Assembly: GCA_022652485.1 (NCBI GenBank) | Contig: JALCRK010000004.1 | Location: forward strand, 52,751 to 116,750 | DNA length: 64,000 nt | Source: Sphingobium sp. | Lineage (GTDB): Bacteria; Pseudomonadota; Alphaproteobacteria; Sphingomonadales; Sphingomonadaceae | Direction of reading: 5' to 3' | Shown here: piece by piece, positions 46,591 to 55,288 of the stretch | Position numbering within the stretch: the first letter of the stretch is position 1 | How the letters are laid out: each line of letters begins with the position of its first letter | Notes under the pieces: model-generated | Seen by the model: only the letters and a program-made list of their open reading frames with translations | What the model was told of the DNA's origin: nothing | The model's database searches: none | Program-made: the position numbers and the translations under genes

Positions 46591-46790
46591 GACCTGTTCC
46601 TTCTGCAATCGTTCGAAAAAAGAGGGCGGCACCGTGCGCCGCTCGTTTCAGCGCGGGCTCATGCGGCAGAATCGCGCGCGTGTCAACATCGGGTGACGAA
46701 ATTTGCGGTACGATGCCCTCGCAACCCCAAGCATTTACGCCCTGTTAACGGTTTGCGCGCATCTTCGCCTATGGGGACAGGGAGGCAAAT

Positions 46791-47108
46791 ATGCATCAGG
46801 ATGCGATGAACATGGTCCGGTCTGGTCTCAGGGCGCGAATCGATGCGCTGGCGGCTCAGGGCGGGACGATTGCGCTTCCCAATATCTGCGAACAGATCGA
46901 CCGCATCCGGCACGATGCCTGTGCCTATGGCCTCGAGCCGGTGGCGCGCATCGCCTCCACGCTCGAAACGGCGCTGGCCCGCAACGGGCTGGGGCCGGTG
47001 ATCCTCTCCTATCTTGACGTAATGCGCGATGCGGTCGAGTGCGAGGACAACAGCCCGGAAGCGAGCACGGCGTTCCTTGCCTCGCTCTCCCTGCGTCTCG
47101 GACATTAA
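46791..47108 (+). CDS. Small helical protein of unknown function
   Basis: I do not recognise this 105-residue protein. It has a good site (GGGAGGCAAAT) before ATG 46791, is rich in Ala, Arg, Asp and Glu, and is probably a bundle of three or four helices without signal peptide or membrane segment. The pattern (ICEQIDRIRHDACAYGLEPVARIASTLETALARNG) resembles Hpt-like helical bundles but no phosphoacceptor His motif is clear. GTTAACG lies about 50 bases upstream. Monocistronic by context. Confidence 0.7.
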   Translation: MHQDAMNMVRSGLRARIDALAAQGGTIALPNICEQIDRIRHDACAYGLEPVARIASTLETALARNGLGPVILSYLDVMRDAVECEDNSPEASTAFLASLSLRLGH

Positions 47109-47154
47109 CCGCCGGGCCTTTTCCTTCCTCATCGGCAGCCTATAGTCGCACCTC

Positions 47155-47721
47155 ATGGATGCGCTGCTGCTTTCCCTGATGCTGTGTATGCTCGTGGAGC
47201 TGCGTAGCGGCGCCGCGCGGCTTTATGCCGGGCTTCCCGCCGGGCGCGAGGGCGCGCTGCTGGCGATGCCGCCGCTTGTCGCCCTGCCGGTCGCGTCGCT
47301 TTCGGCCATAGCAGGTGCCGCGCTCGCCCCCGGTCTGACGCCCGAGGCGCGCCATATTTTCCTCGCCGCCGCACTCGCGGTCTCGGGAGGGTCGCTGTTT
47401 TTCGTGAAAGCGCAGGAGGCGGCGATTGCGCCGGAGGGAGAGACGCGCGGGCGCGCGGTGCGCTGCGGCCTTGCGCTGCGGTTTCCGGTCGCCGCGCTGA
47501 GCGGCAACGCGCCCTTCCTCATCGCCGCGATAGCCCTCGCTTATGCCGATCCGTGGCTGGCGGGCATCGGCGGCGGGCTGGGCATGGCGCTCGCGTGGTT
47601 CGCGGCGCGGCAGACCGGAGCAGGAGCCGCGCCGACGCTGCGGCTGGTGCTATATGGGGCAGGGAGCCTCATGCTGGGGGCCGGCTTTGTGGTAGCGATG
47701 AGCGCGCTGCGCCTTATTTGA
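47155..47721 (+). CDS. Six-helix membrane protein, possible degenerate GDT1/TMEM165 relative
   Basis: Membrane protein of 188 residues with about six hydrophobic segments in two halves. The layout, two repeats each opening with a short motif (ELRSGA at 15-20; ALSGNA at 114-119) and a later GGGLGMALAWFA segment, resembles the GDT1/TMEM165 family of Mn/Ca transporters. But the defining ExGDK(R)T motifs are absent. It may be a divergent paralogue that has lost cation transport, or an unrelated protein. It lies 102 bases before dps. Confidence 0.6.
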   Translation: MDALLLSLMLCMLVELRSGAARLYAGLPAGREGALLAMPPLVALPVASLSAIAGAALAPGLTPEARHIFLAAALAVSGGSLFFVKAQEAAIAPEGETRGRAVRCGLALRFPVAALSGNAPFLIAAIALAYADPWLAGIGGGLGMALAWFAARQTGAGAAPTLRLVLYGAGSLMLGAGFVVAMSALRLI

Positions 47722-47823
47722 TCGCTTATCTCGATCATAATGAGAAAACTTATCCATTTCCTCGATGAAACCTCTTATCGCACTATCGGTTCATGGATCG
47801 ACTCACCGAAAGGAGATGGCCTC

Positions 47824-48336
47824 ATGGCTCCGAGAACCACCAAGCCCGCGCCGGACAAGCTCAAGACGCCGACGGACCTGAAAAGCAACGCGTTGACGAG
47901 CGTGGCGGATGCGCTCAACCGCGTGCTGGCGGACAGCTACGCGCTCTATCTCAAGACCAAGAATTTCCACTGGCACGTCTCCGGCCCGCATTTCCGCGAC
48001 TATCACCTGATGTTCGATGAGCAGGCGGCGGAGATTCTGGCCGTGACCGACCTGATCGCCGAACGGGTGCGCAAGACCGGCAATGTCACGCTGCGCTCGA
48101 TCGGCGATATCGCGCGGCGGCAGACACTCGCAGACAATGATGCCGCGTTCGTCAGTCCGCAAGACATGCTGGAAGAGCTGCGTGCGGACAATCTGGCGCT
48201 GGTCGAGGGCTTTCGCGCGGTGAAGCAGGCGGCGGAGGATGCGGGCGACAACGCGACTTCCGGCATCGTCGACGACTGGACCGATCAGGCCGAGCAGCGC
48301 GCCTGGTTTCTGTTCGAGACCGGCCGCACCGCGTGA
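47824..48336 (+). CDS. dps: Dps-family DNA-binding ferritin-like protein
   Basis: Stores iron as ferric mineral and protects DNA under oxidative stress and starvation. ATG 47824 follows AAAGGAGAT and gives 170 residues. The ferroxidase residues are in KTKNFHWHVSGPHFRDYHLMFDEQAAE (His, Asp and Glu ligands), and the Lys-rich start probably binds DNA. The spacer upstream is AT-rich (47722-47800) and may hold a stress-regulated promoter. A terminator follows. Confidence 0.94.
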   Translation: MAPRTTKPAPDKLKTPTDLKSNALTSVADALNRVLADSYALYLKTKNFHWHVSGPHFRDYHLMFDEQAAEILAVTDLIAERVRKTGNVTLRSIGDIARRQTLADNDAAFVSPQDMLEELRADNLALVEGFRAVKQAAEDAGDNATSGIVDDWTDQAEQRAWFLFETGRTA

Positions 48337-48380
48337 AATTCGGCTCCATCTGGGCCAAATTTCGAAAGGGACACGAGACA

Positions 48381-48417
48381 AAAAGGGCCGCATCCTCGGG
48401 TGAGGACCGGCCCTTTT
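48381..48417. terminator. Bidirectional terminator between dps and the cold-shock gene
   Basis: AAAAGGGCCG (48381-48390) pairs with CGGCCCTTTT (48408-48417), with an inner TCCTC-GGGT-GAGGA stem. A and T tracts are on both sides, fitting the two convergent genes. Confidence 0.9.
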
Positions 48418-48438
48418 AATTTGAGGCAGGGTGGAAGC

Positions 48439-49236
48439 TCAGTCCGCCTTGGACTGAAGGTTCACCGCCGCATATTTGCCGCGCTGATCGACCTCGATAT
48501 CGAAATCGAGCCGGTCGCCCTCATTGAGGTTGCTCATGCCCGCACGCTCCACGGCGCTGATGTGCACGAACGCATCGGGCTGGCCATCATCGCGCTGAAT
48601 GAAGCCGAAGCCCTTCATCGCGTTGAAGAACTTGACCGTGCCGCTGGCGCGCTCGCCGGTGAGCTGACGGCGCGGGCCGCGATCGCCACCGCGATCACCG
48701 CCACCGAAACCGCCGGGACGGGGTTCGCGCGGTTCGCGCGGCCGATCGGTCACGGGAAGCGGTTCGCCGTCGATCTTGAGATCGGTCGCCGAGATCTTGC
48801 CGCCGCGATCGACGAGGGTGAAGCCAAGCGGCTGGCCCTCAGCCAGGCCGGTGAGGCCAGCTTGCTCCACGGCGCTGATATGAACGAACACGTCCTCCGC
48901 GCCGTCATCGCGCACGATGAAGCCGAAGCCCTTCTGGCCGTTGAAGAATTTTACGACGCCGGTGCCTTCACCGACGACCTGGGCGGGCATCCCGCCACGC
49001 GCGCCGCCGCCGCCGCCACCGCCACGGAAGCCGCCGCCACCGCCACGGTCGCCAAAGCCGCCGCCGCCGCCGAAACCGCCACGATCACCGAAACCGCCGC
49101 GATCGCCGAAACCGCCACGATCACCGAAGCCGCCGCCGAAACGTCCACCCTGTTCGGGGAAACCGCCAAAATCGTCGCCGCCGAAACCATCTCGTTTGTC
49201 CTTGCCGCGCCCGCGGCGTCCCCTGTCGAAACTCAT
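48439..49236 (-). CDS. Double cold-shock domain protein with Gly/Arg-rich N-terminus
   Basis: RNA- or DNA-binding protein of 265 residues. Residues 1-85 are low complexity with tandem FGDRGG units (37-54) and long Gly runs. Cold-shock domain 1 spans about 91-156 (KGFGFI 102-107, VFVHIS 116-121) and domain 2 about 199-262 (KGFGFI 208-213, AFVHIS 222-227), joined by an RE/PRP-rich linker. Both RNP motifs are intact in both domains. The tail recalls RGG regions of eukaryotic RNA-binding proteins. ATG 49236 is chosen; the frame is open upstream. Confidence 0.9.
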   Translation of the reverse strand: MSFDRGRRGRGKDKRDGFGGDDFGGFPEQGGRFGGGFGDRGGFGDRGGFGDRGGFGGGGGFGDRGGGGGFRGGGGGGGARGGMPAQVVGEGTGVVKFFNGQKGFGFIVRDDGAEDVFVHISAVEQAGLTGLAEGQPLGFTLVDRGGKISATDLKIDGEPLPVTDRPREPREPRPGGFGGGDRGGDRGPRRQLTGERASGTVKFFNAMKGFGFIQRDDGQPDAFVHISAVERAGMSNLNEGDRLDFDIEVDQRGKYAAVNLQSKAD

Positions 49237-49404
49237 GCCCTGATAATCACTTTCGCCTCGCCCAAATATAAACAGGATGAACATGTCGGACGAAGAACAT
49301 GCAGAATCCACCGCACAATACGGTCAGAGAATCACTATAGACATGATTCTGGCCAAGAGCGAATATTTTTATGCACCTTGAGACGGGGGGCGTTTTTTAT
49401 GTGA

Positions 49405-50670
49405 TCAGGGCCGTTTTTGCCCGGTGCCGCGCACGATCCATTTGTAGGTCGTGAGACCCTCGAGCGCGACCGGGCCGCGCGCGTGCAGCCGCCCGGTGGA
49501 AATGCCGATCTCCGCGCCGAGGCCGAATTCGCCGCCATCCGCGAACTGGGTGGAGGCGTTCCACATCACGATCGCGCTGTCGACCGCGTTGAGGAAGCGT
49601 TCGGCGGCCTCCGCATCCTCGGCGATGATCGCGTCGGTATGGTGGCTGGAATGCGCGGCGATATGGGCGAGCGCCTCATCAAGGCCGTTCACCTCCGCCG
49701 CGGCGACAATGGCGTCGAGATATTCGGTGTCCCAATCCTCGTCGCTGGCCGGGGTCACGCGCGAATCGAGTGCCTGCACGGCCATGTCTCCGCGCACCGC
49801 GCATTTGGCATCGAGCAGCGCCGCGATCACCGCGCGCTTCGCGGGGAAGGCGGCATCGAGCAGCACCGTCTCGGTCGCGCCGCAGATGCCGGTGCGGCGC
49901 ATCTTGGCGTTGAGGATCAGCTCGCGCGCCATTTCGGGATCGGCGGAGGCATGAACATAGCTGGTGTTCATGCCGTCGAGATGCGCGAGCACGGGCACGC
50001 GCGCCTCCTCCTGCACCCGCGCCACGAGGGACTTGCCCCCGCGCGGCACGATGAGATCGATCAGCCCGGCTGCGCGCAGCATCGCGCCGACCGCCGCCCG
50101 GTCCGTGGTGGGAACGAGCTGGATCGCGTTCACAGGCAGCCCCGCCGCGCCGATGCCCTCGATCATCGCGGCATGGATGGCGCGGTTGCTCTCGATCGCC
50201 TCGCTGCCGCCGCGCAGAATCGCGGCATTGCCCGCGCGCAGGCAGAGCGCTGCCGCGTCCGCCGTTACATTGGGGCGGCTTTCATAGATGATGCCGATCA
50301 CGCCCAGCGGCACCCGAACGCGCTGGAGCACGAGGCCATTGGGGCGGCGGGTCTCGTCGATCACCTCGCCGAGCGGATTGGGAAGCTGCGCGACCTGGGC
50401 CACGCCTGCCGCGGTCGATTCGATCCGGGCCGGGTCGAGCCGCAGCCGGTCCAGCATCGAAGGGGAAAGCCCGTTGGCGGCGGCGTTGTCCATGTCCTGC
50501 GCGTTGGCGCGGACGATGGCGTCCGTGTGGTCGCGCAGCGCCTGCGCGGCCAGTTCCAACCCGCGCGCCTTGTCTGCATCGCTCGCCTGCGCCAGCAGCG
50601 CGCTCGCCTCCCGCGCCCGCGCGGCCATCGCGCCGATCAGCATTTCGGGAGTCTGGGTCAGGTCGTTCAT
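49405..50670 (-). CDS. proA: Glutamate-5-semialdehyde dehydrogenase (gamma-glutamyl phosphate reductase)
   Basis: Second step of proline synthesis. ATG 50670 gives 421 residues, the usual length; the open frame upstream overlaps the RNase D gene. Typical segments are VPLGVIGIIYESRPNVTADAA, ILRGGSEAIESNRA, and the catalytic Cys in RRTGICGATETVLLD. proB is not adjacent. Divergent from the RNase D gene by 126 bases. Confidence 0.96.
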   Translation of the reverse strand: MNDLTQTPEMLIGAMAARAREASALLAQASDADKARGLELAAQALRDHTDAIVRANAQDMDNAAANGLSPSMLDRLRLDPARIESTAAGVAQVAQLPNPLGEVIDETRRPNGLVLQRVRVPLGVIGIIYESRPNVTADAAALCLRAGNAAILRGGSEAIESNRAIHAAMIEGIGAAGLPVNAIQLVPTTDRAAVGAMLRAAGLIDLIVPRGGKSLVARVQEEARVPVLAHLDGMNTSYVHASADPEMARELILNAKMRRTGICGATETVLLDAAFPAKRAVIAALLDAKCAVRGDMAVQALDSRVTPASDEDWDTEYLDAIVAAAEVNGLDEALAHIAAHSSHHTDAIIAEDAEAAERFLNAVDSAIVMWNASTQFADGGEFGLGAEIGISTGRLHARGPVALEGLTTYKWIVRGTGQKRP

Positions 50671-50796
50671 GGCTCGCTCAAATATCCGGGGAACACTTGG
50701 AGCGGCAGCCCTATCATGTTGTACGCCGGTCTGGAAGAGCGACGCGGCTCGCATTGCGCCGTTGTGTCTTGGTGCGCGGGGGGATAAGGGGAGGCG

Positions 50797-51414
50797 ATGA
50801 CAGTCTATTTCCATGAAGAAGACCTGCCGGCGGGCGTGCTGGCGGAGGGTCCGGTCGCCATCGATACAGAGACGATGGGTCTTATCACCCCGCGCGACCG
50901 GCTGTGCGTCGTGCAGATCAGCGACGGCAGGGGCGACGAGCATCTGGTGCGCTTTGCGCCGGGCAGCGCCTATGACGCGCCGAACCTGAAGGCGGTGATC
51001 GCGGACCCCGCGCGGCTCAAGATCTTCCATTTCGGCCGGTTCGACATCGCGGCGATCCAGCACTATCTGGGCGTGCCGTGCGCCCCGGTCTATTGCACCA
51101 AGATCGCCTCGCGCCTTGTCCGCACCTATACCGACCGGCATGGCCTCAAGGAGCTGGTGAAAGAGCTGTTGGGTCAGGAGATCAGCAAGCAGCAGCAAAG
51201 CTCGGACTGGGGCGGGCCGGTGCTCAGCGACGCGCAGCGCGATTATGCCGCGTCGGATGTGCGCTATCTCCATGCGATGAAGGAGGAGCTGGACAAGCGC
51301 CTCGTGCGCGAGGGGCGCATGGAACTGGCGCAGGCCTGCTTCGATTTTCTGCCCGCGCGCGCGCAGCTCGATCTGGCCGGATGGCCGGAGATCGACATCT
51401 TCGCCCATGTGTAA
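50797..51414 (+). CDS. RNase D-like 3'-5' exonuclease
   Basis: Ribonuclease of the DEDD family, 205 residues, i.e. the nuclease domain only, without the HRDC domains of classical RNase D. Motifs: AIDTETMGL (Exo I), FHFGRFDIAAI (Exo II) and YAASDVRYL (Exo III, DEDDy type with Tyr). It lies 19 bases before lptC in the same direction and may be part of the lpt transcript. Confidence 0.9.
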   Translation: MTVYFHEEDLPAGVLAEGPVAIDTETMGLITPRDRLCVVQISDGRGDEHLVRFAPGSAYDAPNLKAVIADPARLKIFHFGRFDIAAIQHYLGVPCAPVYCTKIASRLVRTYTDRHGLKELVKELLGQEISKQQQSSDWGGPVLSDAQRDYAASDVRYLHAMKEELDKRLVREGRMELAQACFDFLPARAQLDLAGWPEIDIFAHV

Positions 51415-51433
51415 CTGAGCCCCGAGCACGGCC

Positions 51434-52078
51434 ATGTCCCGCCTCGCCGACAGCCAACGCACCAGCCGCCAGTTGTGGGCGCTGCCCGGCGGCTCGCACG
51501 ACAGGACGGTGCGCGTGCTCAAGATCGCGCTGCCGGCCGGAGTCGGCGTGCTGGCGGCGTTTCTGGTCTCCGCGCCATTCACGATGCGCGGCGAGGTGAG
51601 CTTCCTGCTCGACAAGAAGGATGTCGATGTCGCCGGGGAACGCCTCAAGGTGCGCGAGGCGCTGTATCGCGGGCAGGACGGCAAGGGCCGCCCGTTCTCC
51701 ATCCGCGCGGGTTCGGCGGTACAGAAAAGCTCGCGCGAGCCGGTGGTGGAGATGAAGGATCTTTCCGCCCGCATCCTGATGCGCGATGGCCCGGCGGTGC
51801 TGACGGCCAACACCGGGCGCTATTTTATGGAGACAGAGAGGGTCGGCGTTACCGGCCCGGTGCAGTTCAGCGGAGCGGGCGGCTACAGACTCACCACGAG
51901 CGATGTCGATATCGACATCAGGAAACGCACGATGGGCAGCCAGGGGCCGGTCTTTGGCCGGATGCCGCTCGGCGCCTTCAACGCCGATCATTTCTATGCC
52001 GATCTGGAAACGAAAACCGTGACGCTCCAGGGCAATGCGCGCTTGCGCATCGAGCAAAATGGCCGCAAAGGGCGTTGA
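51434..52078 (+). CDS. lptC: LPS export protein LptC
   Basis: Bitopic inner-membrane protein linking LptB2FG to the periplasmic LptA bridge. The 214-residue protein has one N-terminal membrane segment (about 29-50) and an LptC/OstA-like periplasmic beta-jellyroll (about 60-205). Followed at once by lptA, with one base between its stop and the lptA start. Confidence 0.88.
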   Translation: MSRLADSQRTSRQLWALPGGSHDRTVRVLKIALPAGVGVLAAFLVSAPFTMRGEVSFLLDKKDVDVAGERLKVREALYRGQDGKGRPFSIRAGSAVQKSSREPVVEMKDLSARILMRDGPAVLTANTGRYFMETERVGVTGPVQFSGAGGYRLTTSDVDIDIRKRTMGSQGPVFGRMPLGAFNADHFYADLETKTVTLQGNARLRIEQNGRKGR

Positions 52079-52079
52079 T

Positions 52080-52658
52080 ATGCAAAGGCCGCTCCTGATC
52101 GCTTCCCTTTCCTTCGCGCTGGCGACGGCGGCGGTCGTCGTGCCGGTCGTCACGGGCGGAGGCCCGGCGCAGGGGCAGCTGCTGCGCGGGCATGACAGCA
52201 ACGCCCCGGTCGATTTCTCGGCCGACCGCATCGAGGTGCAGGACCGGGCGGATCGGGTGGTCGTGTCGGGCAACGTCCATGTCACGCAGGGCGAGCTGGT
52301 GCTCGACGCCGCGCGGATGACGGTCGCGTACCGGAACGGCGGCACCGGCACAGGCACCGGCGGCATCCAGATCCAGCGCCTCGACGCTTCCGGTGACGTG
52401 CGGGTGCGGCGTGGTGGAGACCGCGCGCGGGGCGATGTCGCGATCTATGATCTCAACAGCCGCATCATCACCATGCTGGGCAATGTGCAGCTCGATCAGG
52501 GGACGAACCGCCTCTCGGGCGGCAGGCTGGTGATGGACCTCAACACCGGCCGGTCGACCGTCGATGGCAGGGCGTCGGCGGCGGGCGGCAATGCTGGCGG
52601 CGGGCGGGTCACCGGAACCTTCACGGTGCCCCAGCGCAGCGAGGCGGACCGGAAATAG
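52080..52658 (+). CDS. lptA: LPS transport protein LptA
   Basis: Periplasmic OstA-domain protein that carries lipopolysaccharide across the periplasm. From ATG 52080 the product has 192 residues with a signal peptide (about 1-30) and repeated OstA strands (NAPVDFSADRIEVQDRADRVVVSGNVHVTQGELVLDAARM, VRRGGDRARGDVAIYDLNSR). The C-terminal 30 residues are Gly/Ala-rich. Part of lptC-lptA-lptB. Confidence 0.9.
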   Translation: MQRPLLIASLSFALATAAVVVPVVTGGGPAQGQLLRGHDSNAPVDFSADRIEVQDRADRVVVSGNVHVTQGELVLDAARMTVAYRNGGTGTGTGGIQIQRLDASGDVRVRRGGDRARGDVAIYDLNSRIITMLGNVQLDQGTNRLSGGRLVMDLNTGRSTVDGRASAAGGNAGGGRVTGTFTVPQRSEADRK

Positions 52659-52790
52659 CCCTCGCTTCGCCGCGAAATTCCCGGCGGGGCTTGACCGTTC
52701 CGCCGCGCCATGCACAAAGCCTGCCAGTTTTTGCACCGAGGCGATATTTTTATTTTCCCTTAACCCTATTTATGCGAACAGAGGCGGGTC

Positions 52791-53582
52791 ATGGATGGTA
52801 GCGCAGTGATCGACAAGCCGACCCGGCCAAGCCTCAGCGCGGAGGCGGCGCTGGCCGCGCGCGGCGGGCTGGAAGTCGTGTCGCTCGCCAAAAGCTATGA
52901 CCGCCGCCCGGTGCTCGCCGATGTGTCGCTCACCGTGGCCAAGGGCGAGGTCGTCGGCCTGCTCGGCCCGAACGGCGCGGGCAAGACCACCTGCTTCTAT
53001 TCGATTATGGGCCTCGTACGCCCGGACAGCGGGCGTATCGCGCTCGACGGGCACGATATCACGGGCCTGCCCATGTATCGCCGCGCGCTGCTCGGCCTTG
53101 GCTATCTGCCGCAGGAAACCTCGATCTTCCGGGGCATGACGGTGGAGCAGAACATCATCGCGGTGCTGGAGCTGGCCGAGCCGGACGAGGCCGCACGCGC
53201 CGCCCGGCTGGAAGAGCTGCTCTCCGAATTCGGCCTCACCCGCCTGCGCGATTCGGCGGCGATGGCGCTCTCTGGCGGTGAACGCCGCCGCTGCGAAATC
53301 GCTCGCGCCCTCGCGGCGGACCCCTCCATCGTCCTGCTCGACGAGCCGTTCGCGGGCATTGACCCGCTCTCCATCGCCGACATCCGCGATCTGGTGAAGC
53401 AGCTCCGCACGCGCGGCATCGGTGTGCTCATCACCGATCATAATGTGCGCGAGACGCTGGAGATCGTGGATCGCGCCTGCATCATCTACGATGGCAAGGT
53501 GCTGTTCGCCGGTAGCCCGGAAGAGCTGGTCGCCAATGCCGATGTGCGCCGCCTGTATCTGGGCGAGAGCTTCTCGATGTAA
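52791..53582 (+). CDS. lptB: LPS export ABC transporter ATPase LptB
   Basis: ATPase that powers LPS extraction from the inner membrane. The 263-residue protein has Walker A GPNGAGKT (59-66), the ABC signature LSGGERRR, Walker B SIVLLDEPFAG and the switch His in LITDHNVRE. A spacer of 132 bases with an AT-rich part separates it from lptA and may hold a second promoter. rpoN follows 21 bases later. lptF and lptG are elsewhere. Confidence 0.95.
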   Translation: MDGSAVIDKPTRPSLSAEAALAARGGLEVVSLAKSYDRRPVLADVSLTVAKGEVVGLLGPNGAGKTTCFYSIMGLVRPDSGRIALDGHDITGLPMYRRALLGLGYLPQETSIFRGMTVEQNIIAVLELAEPDEAARAARLEELLSEFGLTRLRDSAAMALSGGERRRCEIARALAADPSIVLLDEPFAGIDPLSIADIRDLVKQLRTRGIGVLITDHNVRETLEIVDRACIIYDGKVLFAGSPEELVANADVRRLYLGESFSM

Positions 53583-53603
53583 CATGGCGGGGCGCGCGCG
53601 ATA

Positions 53604-55124
53604 ATGGCACTCGCCCCCCGCCTCGATCTGCGGCAAAGCCAGTCGCTGGTGATGACGCCGCAATTGCAGCAGGCGATCAAACTGCTGGCGCTCTCCAATA
53701 TCGAGATCGAAACCTATATCGCGGGCGAGCTGGAGAAGAACCCGCTGCTGGAGCTGGCGCGCGGGGGCGCGGGGCAGGACGGGGATGGCCAGCCGGACGC
53801 CGCCGCCCCGGATCAGGATGCGCCCCCGCTCACCAGCGAGGCCGCGAGCGATGCGATGATGCGCGACGATGCTGTCGCCGACCATGTGCTTGATACCGAC
53901 AGCAGCGCGCAGGAGCGCGGCGATGGCGAGGACGCCGCGCCCGCTTCTGCACGGGGCGAGGGCATGGGCTCCGCCTCCGCGATGGACGGCGCATCCCAGG
54001 GCTATGGCGAGGATGGCCCGGATTTCGAGAATTTCGCTTCCCATGATGTCGGGCTGCACGAGCATCTGATGGATCAGGCGCGGCTGCGGCTTTCCGGCGC
54101 GCGGCTGCTGATTGCGAGCCAGCTCATCGGCCAGATCGACGAGGCCGGGTATCTGGAAGCGGAGCTGTTGCCGCTTGCCTATGCCCTTCAGGTGCCGCTG
54201 GCGGAGGTGGAGGCGGTGCTGGCGGTGATTCAGGGCTTCGATCCGGTCGGCGTCGGTGCGCGCTCGCTTGCGGAATGCCTCGCGTTGCAGGCGAAGGAGG
54301 CGGATCGCCACGATCCCGCGATGGCGGCACTGCTCGCCAATCTCGATCTGCTCGCCAAGGGCGCGCTGCCGCAGCTGCGGCGGATATGCGGGGTGGACGA
54401 GGAGGATCTGGCGGACATGATCCGCGAGCTGCGCGCCTATGACCCGAAGCCGGGCCTGCGCTTCTCACGCAACGATAGCCAGGCGGTGGTGCCCGACTTG
54501 TTCGTGACGCCGCAGGGGAAGGGCTGGGCGATCGAGATCAACAGCGCCACCCTGCCGCGCGTGCTCATCAACCGGAATTATTATACCGAGCTTTCCGGCG
54601 GGGTGCAGGACAAGGCCTCGAAGGCGTGGCTGTCCGATTGTCTCGCCAGCGCCAACTGGCTGGTGAAGGCGCTGGACCAGCGGCAGAGGACGATCATCAA
54701 GGTCGCGACCGAGATCGTGCGCTGTCAGGAGGAGTTTTTCCGCCACGGCGTCGCGCATCTGAAGCCGCTGACCTTGAGGGCAGTGGCGGAAACAATCGGG
54801 ATGCACGAGTCGACCGTCAGCCGTGTCACCAGCAACAAATATCTCGCCTGCCCGCGCGGGCTCTATGAACTGAAATACTTCTTTTCGAGCGGCATCGCCT
54901 CATCGGAAGGCGGCGAGGCGGTGTCGGCCGAGGCGGTGAAGAGCCGGATCAAGGCGCTGATCGGCGCGGAAGACCCGCGCAAGATCCTGTCCGACGACAC
55001 TTTGGTCGATCTCTTGAAGGCGGAGGGCTTCGACATCGCGCGGCGCACGGTCGCGAAATATCGCGAGGCGATGGGGATCGGGTCGTCGGTGCAGCGGCGT
55101 CGGCAGAAGGCTTTGGCTGGGTAG
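53604..55124 (+). CDS. rpoN: RNA polymerase sigma-54 factor
   Basis: Alternative sigma factor for -24/-12 promoters. The 506-residue protein has region I at the N-terminus (LRQSQSLVMTPQLQQAIKLLALS), an acidic Gln/Asp-rich region II (about 55-155), the core-binding domain, a helix-turn-helix (LRAVAETIGMHESTVSRVTSNKY) and the RpoN box ARRTVAKYR near the C-terminus. It follows lptB as in many proteobacteria, but hpf and ptsN, usually next, are at 5.5-6.7 kb instead. Confidence 0.97.
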   Translation: MALAPRLDLRQSQSLVMTPQLQQAIKLLALSNIEIETYIAGELEKNPLLELARGGAGQDGDGQPDAAAPDQDAPPLTSEAASDAMMRDDAVADHVLDTDSSAQERGDGEDAAPASARGEGMGSASAMDGASQGYGEDGPDFENFASHDVGLHEHLMDQARLRLSGARLLIASQLIGQIDEAGYLEAELLPLAYALQVPLAEVEAVLAVIQGFDPVGVGARSLAECLALQAKEADRHDPAMAALLANLDLLAKGALPQLRRICGVDEEDLADMIRELRAYDPKPGLRFSRNDSQAVVPDLFVTPQGKGWAIEINSATLPRVLINRNYYTELSGGVQDKASKAWLSDCLASANWLVKALDQRQRTIIKVATEIVRCQEEFFRHGVAHLKPLTLRAVAETIGMHESTVSRVTSNKYLACPRGLYELKYFFSSGIASSEGGEAVSAEAVKSRIKALIGAEDPRKILSDDTLVDLLKAEGFDIARRTVAKYREAMGIGSSVQRRRQKALAG

Positions 55125-55129
55125 CAGGC

Positions 55130-55246
55130 CGTCATTCCCGCGAAAGCGGGAATTCAGTTACCGGAGCGCGTTTTCTGGATCCCGGATAGCGTGATTTTCT
55201 ACCCAAATCCTGCCGGATCTGGAGAAAATCAGCTTGCGGGATGACG
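55130..55246. repeat. Double-hairpin intergenic repeat, copy 4, long form
   Basis: Starts CGTCATTCCCGCGAAAGCGGGAAT and ends TTGCGGGATGACG. The module 55174-55250 is nearly the same as 9360-9434. It lies between convergent rpoN and purD. Confidence 0.85.
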
Positions 55247-55288
55247 ATCAATGACCGCTTTCTTCCCTCTCCACCTCGCGCCAGCCCC

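Noticed and set aside
49000..49140. Short regular repeats that might be taken for a CRISPR array
   Set aside because: They are six-codon FGDRGG coding repeats without spacers of unique sequence and without cas genes.
48917..49243. Pro-rich frame opposite the Gly-rich part of the cold-shock protein
   Set aside because: The reverse complement of Gly/Arg codons gives Pro-rich peptides automatically.
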